From Casuarina equisetifolia (Eukaryota; Streptophyta; Magnoliopsida; Fagales; Casuarinaceae), in assembly GCA_028551475.1 (NCBI GenBank), contig CM052357.1, positions 27,859,745 through 27,923,744 on the forward strand: a stretch of DNA of 64,000 bases, in the 5' to 3' direction. Every line of letters starts with the position of its first letter. Positions within the stretch are counted from its first letter, which is position 1. The translations under genes and the position numbers were made by a program. Positions 49,550 to 60,662 of the stretch are shown piece by piece. The notes below the pieces were generated by a model. It ran no database searches and was not told the origin of the DNA. It saw nothing but the letters and a program-made list of their open reading frames with translations.

Positions 49550-52500
49550 ATTACAGTAACTTTCACAGTCAACAACTGCACAGTAACCATAGAAATCTTG
49601 ACTGGATTAAACTTCAAGAAATGGTTGGCTGATCTCTGCATCGCTTTGTAAATTTCTGATCTACATTCAGTCCTCACTACTGAAAAGCCAAAGGACCCTA
49701 CTGAGGCTAGCACAGAAGAATATAGGAATAAGTGTGCTACCTGGGCTAGAAAGAATGAGTTTTGTATATTAACAATGCAAAGGACAATTGAGGATCACCT
49801 TCAGGTGGATTTACCCACCGATGGCACTGCTAAGGAATTTCTTGAAGCAGTAGAGAAACAGTATACACCGCCCATTAATGCTCTAGCTGGAAAGCTTCTG
49901 CAAGAGTTATTTGATCTTAAGTATGATGGGTCCATACCTGTAAGGAATTATATCATGAAGGTGATTGACTATAAGGCCAAACTCAAGAAGGCAGATGTTC
50001 CCCTTTCTAATATAATCATCATTCATAAGGTTTTGAATAGCCTCCCTACTGACTTTGTTGTTCTTAAGACAACTTATCATATGCGGCATAAGCAGTGGAC
50101 AACCAATAAACTGTTAGCTCAAGTGATGGTTGAAGAGAAGCAATTAAGAGCTAATAAAATTCAAATTACCTTATATACTTAGGGAGCTAGTTCTAGTAGA
50201 AACAAGAGATTCAAGCCTCAACGTAATAGAGACCCTAAAAGGGCTCGCCCAGCTTTCCGTGAAGTAGCCCCTCAAGGCAGTGTTGCTGGGACAAGGAGGT
50301 CTCAAATGGCTGCTAGGGTCAAGCCAGATGGGATCGTATGTTTTTATTGCAGGGCAAAGGGGCATAAGAAACCTGATTGTCCCAAGCTCAGGAAGAGTAA
50401 GGGAGAGCGCCCAGATGGAGGTAATTACTCTTTAGCTTATGTTTGTAAGTCTCATATGGTAGAAACACCCTCTAGTTCTTGGTGGTTAGATACAGGTGCC
50501 ACTAACCATGTAACATTTACCATTCAGGGATTCGTAAACCGGGGGAGGCCAAGTTAGGATGAGAAGTATCTCTTTGTGGGGAACAACATGAAGGTTGATG
50601 TGGAGTTCGTTGGAGATGTCACCTTGCTTTTAGAGACTAGTTTTAGGATGATCTTATATAACACCTTTTATGTACAGTTCTTTAGACAAAATCTAGTTTC
50701 AGTTTATTTGTTGGACAAATTAGGGTATTCTTTTGAAATTAAGAACTCCATTATTAATGTATGTTTTGATTCGAACCTTGTTAGTTGTTGCACTTTGAAT
50801 CATGGTTTATATAAGATTTGTTTATCCCCACATGAGATCTATGTTACAATGAATGATGAACGTAATGTTCCTAAGAGGGTGATATCTAAAGAGCAATCAT
50901 ATACATTATGACATAAGAGACTCTGCCACATTTCAAAAGAGAGAATACAAAGGTTGATAAAAGTAGGAATTTTGCCCACTCTTAATGAGGATTTGAAAAC
51001 TTGTGTGGATTGTTGTAGAGGTAAGTTAACTAAGACAAAGAAGAAAAATGCAATTCATTGTTATGATTTGTTAGGTGTGGTACACACTGATATAAGTGGT
51101 CCATATAGACCAACACTACAAAGTGATGTTTATTTCATTACCTTTATAGATGATTTCTCACATTATGGCTATGTGTATTTGATCAAAGAGAAGTCAGAGT
51201 TCCTTGAGAAGTTTAAGGAATTTAAGGTTGAAGTTGAGAAACAGTTGGGAAAAAGTATAAAGATTGTGAGATCTGATCGAGGTGGAGAATACTATGGGAG
51301 ACATGGTGACACAGGACAACATAAGGGACCATTTGCTTAGTATTTACAAGATTCTGGCATAATAGCTCAATTCACTATGCCAAGGAGCCCAGAACAGAAT
51401 GGTGTCGCTAAGAGACAAAATAGAACTTTGATGGATATGGTTAAAAGCATGATGAGTGAGAGTAATCTACCCCAGTTTCTATGGGGAGAAGCCTTAAAGA
51501 CTTCTATGTATATTCTTAATCGTGTTCCTACTAAAGTAATTCAGTTGACTCCGTTTGAGTTATTTAAAGGACATAAACCTAGTTTAAACCATATTAAAGT
51601 TTGGGGATGCCCAACGGAGGTGAAACTGTATAATCCGACTCTGGGAAAGTTAGATCCATGAACCACTAGATGTTATTTTGTGTCCTACCCAGAGCACTCC
51701 AAGGGCTATCGATTCTATAACCTTGGTAGAGGTCCTAGAATTGTGGATTCGCAAATAGCTAAGTTCTTAGAGCTTGATGTTACAAAGAAAGCTGAATGTT
51801 CACAGACCTCAGAGAGCGAAGGCATTACCTATGTGGGTGTTGAAGCTGATCCTTTTACTTCATTGAGCATGCAACCTATTGAACCAGTTCTAGTACATTC
51901 AGATGTGTAAGAATATGATACTAATGAAGTTCCAGTTGTGGAAATGCAAGCTCAAGATCAAAATACTGTAGCTCCACCAGTTCGAAGATTTACTAGAGAA
52001 AGGAGATCGGCTATCCATCCTGACTATGAGGTATATCTTGGTGAAAATGATTATGACATTGGGATTGTACAGGATCCAGTGACCTACTTTGAGGCTGTTT
52101 TAAGTCCACAATCAGAATTTTGGTTAAATGCTATGAAAGATGAAATGCAATCCATGAAGCATAATGAAGTTTGGGATTTAGTTAAGCGACCTGAAGGATG
52201 CAAGCCTGTTGGTTGCAAATGGGTGTTTAAAACAAAGAAAGATTTCACTGGAAAGATAGACAGATTCAAGGCCAGATTGGTTGCTAAGGGATTCACACAA
52301 AAAGATGGAGTTGATTATGATGAGACTTTTTCGCCAGTATCCTCTAAAGACTCATTTAGGATTGTTATGGCACTAGTGGCTCATTTTGATATGGAACTGC
52401 ATCAGATGGATGTTAAGACTGCCTTTTTAAATGGAGTCTTGGATAAAGAAGTATATATGGAACAACCTGAGGGTTTTGTGAAACATAATGCTAGTAAGTT

Positions 52501-53654
52501 TGTTTGTAAGCTAAAGAAATTTATTTATGGCCTTAAGCAAGCCTCGAGGCAATGGTACTTGAAATTTGATAGCTTTATCACTTCGTGTGGTTTTGTTGAG
52601 AACTTGATGGATCGTTGCATATATACCAAGTTCAGTGGGAGTACCCCAATTTTGTTAATTCTTTATGTCGATGACATATTATTGGCATGCAAAGATATGA
52701 GGTTACTTCAAGAAACTAAGACATTATTGTCTTCTCAGTTTGATATGAAAAACCTTGGTGAAGCTTCTTTTGTTCTCAGGATTGAGATCCATAAAGATCG
52801 TTCACGTCGATTGTTAGGTCTTTCTCAGAGGGCATATATTGATCGAGTACTAGCAAGGTTTAACATGCAAGATTGTAAACCTGGAAGTGCACCAATACTT
52901 AGAAGTGACAAGCTGAATAAATTACAATGCCCTCAAAGTGAAGCTAATAAGGAAACTATGAAGAAAATACCATATGCCAGTGCAGTAGGTAGCTTCATGT
53001 ATGCATAGGTTTGCACCAAACCTGATATTGCTTTTGCCACTAGAGTTCTTGGCAGATTTCAATCTAACCCTGGTCATAATCATTGGGTTGCTACCAAGAA
53101 GGTTATGAGATACTTGAAAGGAACAAGAAATTATATGTTAACTTATAGACATGTGGATGATTTGGAGCTTGTTGGGTATTCAGATGCAAATTTTACAAGT
53201 GATAAAGATGATTTGAAATCCACATCAGGTTATGTTTTCATTATGGCAGGTGGAGCAGTGTCATGGAAAAGCATTAAACATACATTGATTACATCCTCCA
53301 CCATGCATGCAGAGTTTGTGGCTTGTTATGGTGCGGCTGTTCAAGCCATTTGGTTGAAAAATCTTATAAAGTTGTTGACTGCCCTTGATTTTATTGAAAG
53401 GCCCGTTCAATTATATTGTGATAATTCTGTTGCTGTGTTATTCATCAACGACAATAGAAATATCAAAGAGGCCAAGCACATAGAGGTCAAATTTTTGACA
53501 ATTAAAAAAAGGGTAAAGAACGGTGAAGTTGCAGTGAAACACATTGGAACAAATGTCATGGTAGCTTACCCACTTACTAAAGGGTAAAGTCTTTATGTAT
53601 TGCAAAAGCACGCTGATTGCATGGGTCTCTATTCTTCATTTGATGCCTTTGTTT
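49550..53654 (+). pseudogene. Copia gag-pol polyprotein, one frame with many stops
   Basis: A single frame runs the whole length with no shift. Gag: TGLNFKKWLADLCIAL, LAGKLLQELFDLKYDGSIPV; CCHC knuckle CFYCRAKGHKKPDC. Protease WWLDTGATNHVT. Integrase: pre-integrase HKRLCHIS, catalytic core HTDISGPY, FIDDFSHYGYVYL and RSDRGGEYY, then PEQNGVAKRQNRTLMDMV. Reverse transcriptase: DAM-type start WLNAMKDEMQSMKHNEVWDL, MDVKTAFLNG, YGLKQA, LYVDDILLA. RNase H: GYSDANF, YCDNSVAV. In-frame stops: 49649, 50180, 50555, 50909, 51338, 51659, 51908, 53006 and 53585 (first base). No protein longer than one domain can be made. The gag start codon is not clear. Confidence 0.93.
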
Positions 53655-54455
53655 AGTGGGAGCTTATGCTCTCTATTTTAATGTTTTTGCTCAGTGGGAG
53701 CTATTGATATTTGTTGAACACTTTTGTTTAGTGGAAGCTGATGCCCACTTCATTGTTATGTATCATTGCAGCATTTGTTTGTTTATTGTTATGAAACTTT
53801 GATTGATGCATGTATATCTTAGTTACCTGTCTATTGTTTAATTTTCATAAACTTGTGAGACACATATGTGCTTGTTTAAGACAAGTTATAAAGTCTTAAG
53901 GGAGGTGCGACCTTATGCATTTGGCCAGGGTACATTATTGTGGTCATATTATAATGTCTTGTAGCACACATAAATATTTATGTACTCGAGTATCTTACAC
54001 AAGACATTTTATATTCTCCTGGGATGTTTTGTCGATGACATCTTGTCACCTTGGGGATGTCCTTCTAGGACGGTTTGTCGATGACATTTGTCATTTGAAG
54101 TGATATTCCCCTATGAAGGTTTTGTCGGTGACGCTGGTCATTAGGAGAATGGGACTAATAGGAGGGTAACACTACATTTCTTTTATGGTGTTACTTGTCC
54201 ACCATACTACCATATAAGATCTATGTTCGTAAAGTGGAGAACTCTTGTGACTATCTTGGAAATTGTGTCTCTAAATGGCATAATAACCACTATTATCTTT
54301 GAGTTTGAAACTTTATATGACCAGATCGGCAACAAGGGATGTTTCTGAATTTTCTAGACCATCATAAAATATTTTTAAAATTATTTTCATATATATAAAA
54401 TCTACTAGTAATATTATTTGCTTTTATGATCATTGCTATAAACCAAGTGGGAGAT

Positions 54456-55174
54456 TGTTGGCTCGTTGTATGAGTCCATGTAATGTGGGCTTATATCAAT
54501 GATGCATAAATGATCATTCCCTATCGTGGCAATGCAATGTGATTTTATTGGTCCATTTAATTGCACAAATATTGTACATATATTCCCCTTTTGCATATAT
54601 AGTACTGGCTAGTGTGGGCCGTTGTTCATCTAATAGACTTTGATGAGTAAGGCTATTTGTATGAACATTTTATTAATTGGCTAAGTCCCCCTTCTAGCTC
54701 TCCGTTCATATATATATTTAATATATTTAATGTTGCTAAAGGGAGATATTTTGGAGATAACAATGAAATATGTTTTATTGCGTTTAGTCGTGGGAAACTA
54801 CCCTTTAGGGCGGTTTCGCCACCTTATCCATCATGCCCTCTCTCCCGTAAAACACTAAGCACACAACTCACTAATAACCCACGACTCACACACACCAAGT
54901 AACTGTTTATTCACACGGGTAAATAAAAAGGGCTGTTACGCAGTCATTGTTATCGCTTTCTCCCTAACCTTTTCACGCAGCAATTTTTGGCTATCTCATC
55001 AAGCTAGTATTTGGAGAGAATAGAGTGGAAGACTTAGTCCAAAATGGCGGTGCAAATGGAAAAATATGGTATGTCTTCTGATCTATTTATGTTATGCATA
55101 TTAAACCCATTATTTCTCCATGATCAATGCTTAAATCCTGTAAAAGAGTCTCATTTGAGAGAAATTTTCTAGCA
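54456..55174 (+). repeat. 3' LTR of the copia element
   Basis: 719 bp, starting TGTTGGCTCGTTG directly after the purine tract and ending TTTTCTAGCA. Appears to be the complete LTR form. Confidence 0.85.
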
Positions 55175-58060
55175 TACTGAAGCGAAACATGCCCTAATGA
55201 ACTCAACTCACCTAACTCCCAAAGGTCAGACAAGAACCTATTAGTCAAAGAAATTGATCCAACGACTAGGGTGAGCCGGCTCTGCACTACTCAGTTTAGG
55301 ATCTATCCTATGCTAGCTTTCACAAGGTACGAAGTGGGAGGATGTAATGGTCCCTCGTTGATCTTTTCACGCAACCTTCTTTCCTTAGCCTTAGACCGAG
55401 TTTTTGCCCTCTCCACAGAATCACCCTTTGGAATGGCCTTCTAACTCCTCTATGTGTGCAGAATGATGATAACTAAGGAAACTAGACAAGTTGAAGAAGA
55501 AGGGCTCGTTATCGGGAACCCACACCGCCTGCATCTCTGCCAAACAGAGAACACCCAAATGCGACAAACTGCATAATACATTCCAAAAACTTCCCCCACT
55601 ACAAAATCCCAGTTCTCCCGTTAGTTACAAACTGGACTATCCGGTTACTCTAAGGCCCATGCCCAACAATCATTAAGCCCATAGTCCCACTATTTAACAA
55701 TAAAAGCATCAATCCTACTAAATACATCACACGGTCTATTTCCTAAAACATTACATAATAGTCAATCATGCCAAAACATTAAACAACATTTTCTGCCCGT
55801 TACAGAGGACCCTTGTCTACTCCTGAAGATCTAAAGAGGAAAACAGTTTCTTTTGTTCCTATACAGCGACTCATAGCTCGTTGCTCACTCTCTGAGCCAA
55901 ATATGCACTTTTCACCAGACCTCGCTGAAGGTTCCTCTAAGCTTTAACCATTAGAAGTTGGCTCACAACTTATTGAACAAAACCTATGTGAAGACCCCGG
56001 TCCATTGTCTCCGACCAAATTCCTACTACAGTCCAACCTTAATGTGAATATAGGACTGTTTCCACCAACTTTCAAATGATTTCAACTCAATTGTAATTTT
56101 CTAGAAGTTATTTATTTTCCCTAGTCTAATGATGTGTAATGCAATCTAGGACCAATCCATCTTTTGTTGCATATACGGGTTGTTGTATCTGGTTTTTAGC
56201 AAGCAAGAAGAAACACATTAGTATATTATTTTTTCCTTTAGCTATATTTGGTTATTAAATTTCTTCTTAGTATCAAAGACACTCGAACCTCAACCATAAC
56301 TAATTAGTCTAGCCATGTCTCACAAAAACACTGGCAGTTTTCCTAAATCGGCATACATGAGCAATTTATCTTTTGTGAATGACCCAAATGAAATCCTTAG
56401 TCCAAACCCAAAAGCTTGTTGACTTCCATGGCCTACTGGCAAAAGCACTAAGCACCCTCTAACTTATCCATCTAACAAGTCTAAGGTTCAAGATATTCCC
56501 TCCCCTTTTCACATGAGTTGTAATAAAAAATGATAAAATTAAAAAAATACATACTATAAAGCCTGTACACAAAACAACACTTTGGTAAAGTTATGAATTA
56601 TCAACACATTATCTAGAAAAGTACTTGGTCATATTTTTGAACTTGAAAGTTGAGCCCAAATTTAGGAAGTTTTGGTGAATCATTTCACCCGAAAGACAAA
56701 AATACATAAATTTTATCTCTTTTAGTAAATTCATTATCCTTGGAAAGAAGGAAAAATTCAAAGGCCTATTGGATCACCGTAGTTCAATAGGTAAGCCTCT
56801 CTCATACTCAGCTAAGAACTTCCGTCTTCTAAAAAATCCTAAATGTGATTAAAAGTCCTCTAAAACCACCATGTTCCAACCTCTCATACCTCTATTCAGC
56901 GAAATAGTTTCACAATTGCATATATAGTCTATCAACGAACATTTAGCCCGACGAAGGATCTACACCAACAAGTGAGGGAATAATGATTTTATTCCCAAAT
57001 GTTAATATTTGGTTATTCATAATAATATTATTTGATAAAACAAATAACATAAATAAAAAAGGTATTATATTAGTTTTTTTTTTGGCACAAGTATTCTTTA
57101 TGTAAAATCAATTTGAACACTTTACCTTTTGTCAATTATTAAAATAATGTGAAAGAATACAAGTATATTCCTAACAACCTCATTTTACTTAAGCCAATCC
57201 ATTACACACATAAGGTATAACCTCAAAGTTAGCCTAATAAAAAGAATAGTCAAGCATGTTTAAACAGTAAAGACTCTCACTCTCTTTTTCAATGTGAAAG
57301 TTTTTTTTGTGATACTTTTTCCTATTTAAATTCATGTCACCCTAAACATGAGTGGCCCCTTGCCAACCTTACACATCAAGAAGTGTAGGGCAGAAGGCAC
57401 AAAAAGTTAACTTTTATTCCATTTGTATTTAAATTTCACGTTAAAAAGTCAACCTAAGGAGTAGGCCAACGGAAGTGGACCCCCCTTCCTTTCTCCTCGT
57501 AGGCCCTCCTAGCCACAGCATGATACTTGGATATTCCCATGGGTCGTAGGACGCAACCCCAAGTATTTAAGGCCAATCCATCACATAGGCCTAACTTACC
57601 CCAAGGCCAACATAATGGAAAAGTAGTCAAGCTTACTTATATGACCTAGAACATCCACTCTCATTATCAATGTGGGAGTCTTTTCGATAACATGTAGGCC
57701 TTTAGGTAATAGCAGGGGGATTGGGGGATTGGGAAGCTCTTATAAGAGCTTATTAGTGTGGTAGAAGAGCAGCTTTTGACAGTCTACTTAATAGTGTCTG
57801 TGGAGGTCAGTTTTCCTTCGAAAGAAAACAAAACATATCTGGATTTGCTGGTCTAAACAGGGAGGAAGAACCATCTTCTTCCATGTTTTCCAACGGGAAG
57901 CCTTTTATTAAGCCAATAACAAGTACAGTTATGGGTTATTCAACATATGCTCGCTACATCGTTCGCCCCCCAACAATCACCCGACCGTTAACTTCAGCTT
58001 AACATCTTAGAATAGTTTAAAATCATTCAGTTTGGAATTTATAATTTGTCGACAACAACC
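55175..58060. other. Intergenic, repeat-derived DNA without genes
   Basis: No coding signal. Includes a tRNA-derived SINE-like stretch at about 56436-56545, two diverged direct repeats at about 57179-57310 and 57560-57690, and at 57697-57820 a decayed relative of the start of the segmental duplication. Confidence 0.4.
56436..56545 (+). mobile_element. Possible tRNA-derived SINE
   Basis: Has an A-box-like TGGCAAAAGCACTAAG and, about 50 bases on, a B-box-like GGTTCAAGATATTCC, followed by TGAGTTGTAATAAAAAATG. This spacing and tail suit a plant SINE. No clear target duplication was found. Confidence 0.3.
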
Positions 58061-59125
58061 AACAAAACAATTGGGTAAAAGAAGGCAAACATTACAATCC
58101 CCAAAATTCATTATCATAAACGAAAATGTTATCGGTTTTGTGTTTAGATTGCATGTTTAAGTTGTAAGTTAAATCTCTCCAATTGTAAGAGACTAGTCTT
58201 GTGAGACCAAGGGTCTTGTATGCTCTCGACGTCTAGGCCTCTAGGTAGTAGTAGGAGGTTTGGAATCAGCTTTTGACAATCAACTAGGGGTATTTGTGGA
58301 GGTCAGTTTCGAATTTATAATTAGTCTACAACAAATAGACCCATAAACACAATACTTAATCAATCAATTGTAAAATACAACTCCTCAAGTTTTACAACAT
58401 TTACCAACAGTGTCCTAGCTACTTTTCCGACCACCTATTCCAACTCTAATCATAAACATGGTTATCACTATTGCATTGGACTGGAGAAATCTATGGACAC
58501 AGTGGCCTTTGCCCACCTATTCGGTTGCAAGCACCCGGGATTTGACCAAAAAGACAAGACAAGGACAGCATTCTCTCAAGTGACACGACCAGAACCTATG
58601 CACATTGGAATTCTCTTTTCCAAAAGATGATTCTTGAAGTAACGTTGAATATTTTCTGTGGATGCTTTCCTCGAATCATAAGACTTGGTGCCATCTCTAT
58701 GTGCCTATAATTGCGTGTTTTTCACACGCAGAGAATGATTCTCTTTTGTTGTATTTTTGTAAGAAAACAGATAAATGGAGCATATAAAAAAGATCATGTC
58801 GAAAGCTACCATCTTAGCTTCTCCTACCTTCCAAATCTGTATGAATTTTACATAGAAGGACATGAAAGTTTCTCAAACACATGACTGGCACTCGATTTTT
58901 ATTCTCAATGTCCTCGAATTAAAAAATAGTTAAAAAGTGTGAGTAGACACGTGGATCTTTGGTTATATGTTGCAGATTATCTTCAGTGAAGCTTGAAAGA
59001 GGTAGGAGGACGGAGACGGACGTGGAGGGCTGAGATTGAAGCTTAAAGTTTAAGCGGGATGCTGAACCAACGGCGTAGGAAATCGCGTCGATCAAAAGTC
59101 CAGCTCTCCCTGCATGTATTATACA

Positions 59126-59132
59126 TATAAAA
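59126..59132 (+). promoter_or_regulatory. Putative TATA box of the second Ran gene
   Basis: TATAAAA 59 bases before the exon 1 ATG, followed by AACCCG; within the tract that is identical to copy A. Confidence 0.5.
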
Positions 59133-59190
59133 ACCCGTCACCCCGTCCTTCGATCACAACAAAGGAACAACGGAGGTCACCATTACTGCA

Positions 59191-60662
59191 ATGGTAAACT
59201 TCCTCTGTCTCTCTTTCTCTCTATATCTCGATGCTTGAACTGATGAATGTCGTCAGTGTTCTGTTCTTGTATTGATCTTTTTTTGTATTTGTAGGCTATC
59301 TCAGCACAGCAGAGCGTGGATTACCCCACTTTCAAGCTCGTCATCGTCGGCGATGGTGGAACTGGTATATATGCACTTTCTTTCATCTCTTTGTCTGTTC
59401 ACTGTTTGTTTACCGGGAAAATTTGGTCATAACTCCGACGGAAAGTTCTTTGAGTCCGTTTTCTTTCCAAACGACTTAAGCTTTCAAGAACCGTGCAGCT
59501 TTATGTGCTTTTTCTGAATAAAAAGCTTTTTGAACTGGAGCAGGCAAGACTACGTTTGTCAAGAGGCACCTTACCGGGGAGTTTGAGAAGAGATATGAGC
59601 GTAAGCATTCTCGCTTATTTCTGTTTTCTAAACTTCTCTGCTTCTAATTGTTTATGGTTGAGTAACTTTGAACCTCGTTGTGTACAGCCACGATCGGCGT
59701 GGAAGTTCATCCGCTGGACTTCTTCACGAACTATGGGCAGATTAGGTTCAACTGCTGGGACACCGCCGGTCAGGAGAGGTTCGGTGGACTCCGAGATGGT
59801 TACTAGTATGTGGTTTTCTAGCCCCTTCAACCATGTTCAGTTTGTGGACACTATATTTGGTTGCACTTCACGTTTCATTGATTCATGCTTGATATGTATT
59901 GCTTGATTTCAGCATCCATGGACAATGTGCAATCATCATGTTTGATGTCACGGCTCGTTTGACATACAAAAATGTCCCAACATGGCACCGTGATCTTTGC
60001 AGGCAAGTTGATGATAGTTTTCCTTTTTCTGAACTGCAGCTACTTCTGCTAACATCTCTATTATTAATTCCTTCCTTTCAATGTTTACCTTCTATAAAAA
60101 ATTGGTCTTCTAAATGGCTTCTTCTTCCCATTTTACCAGGGTCTGTGACAACATTCCTATAGTGTTGTGTGGTAACAAAGTCGATGTCAAAATCAGGCAG
60201 GTGAAGGCAAAGCAGGTTACCTTTCACAGGAAGAAGAATTTGCAGTACTATGAAATTTCTGCAAAGAGCAACTACAACTTTGAAAAACCTTTCTTGTACC
60301 TCGCCAGAAAGCTAGCTGGGTATGTTCTTGTCTATCGGTAATTTGATTCTAATTTCTTCAATTCGATTTGTAAAGAAATCTTTAACTTTTAACTGGTAAC
60401 TTCAGAAATGTGGATCTGCACTTCGTTGCATCACCTGCTCTTGCTCCTCCTGAAGTCCAAATTGACATGGTGGCACAAGCACAGTAAGTAGCAGTACCAT
60501 TCCCGTGATTCATATGGGCTTTCCCTTTGTTAAAGAGTTCTTCCATTTGAATCACTGAAGCTTTGTTCCCCCATGGTGTAATTAATTTTCAGGCATGAAG
60601 CTGAGTTGGACAAGGCAGCTTCGCAACCCCTCCCTGATGAAGACGATGATTTCATTGACTAG
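59191..60662 (+). CDS. RAN: GTP-binding nuclear protein Ran, second intact gene
   Basis: Exons 59191-59193, 59295-59364, 59544-59600, 59688-59805, 59913-60002, 60140-60319, 60406-60483 and 60593-60662, the same boundaries and phases as the Ran gene at 24351; joined length 221 residues. [38 protein letters not shown] and SAK are intact; the acidic end is DEDDDFID. It differs from the first Ran at NYGQ for [13 protein letters not shown] for PNLHFVESP and in the tail, so the two are old paralogues. Intron 5 has a GC donor of perfect form, AG|GCAAGT. Its 5' end is shared with the dead copy at 28594. Confidence 0.96.

Larger units (their letters stand above)
47790..55174 (+). mobile_element. Ty1/copia LTR retrotransposon, full length, non-autonomous through stops
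   Basis: LTRs at 47790-48019 and 54456-55174, both TGTTGGCTC...CA. Primer-binding site TTGGTATCGGAGC at 48021-48033; purine tract AAGTGGGAGA at 54445-54454. Flanks TATTG (47785-47789) and TACTG (55175-55179) may be a 5-bp target duplication with one change. Order gag, protease, integrase, reverse transcriptase, RNase H proves copia rather than gypsy. The left LTR lacks about 490 bases present in the right one; the shared parts differ by about a dozen changes in 190 bases. A 1.5-kb leader precedes gag and includes a GC-rich part (48190-48700). Confidence 0.93.

Noticed and set aside
49249..49632. 127-codon plus frame just before gag
   Set aside because: It overlaps gag in a different frame; the gag frame has clear family text, this one does not.
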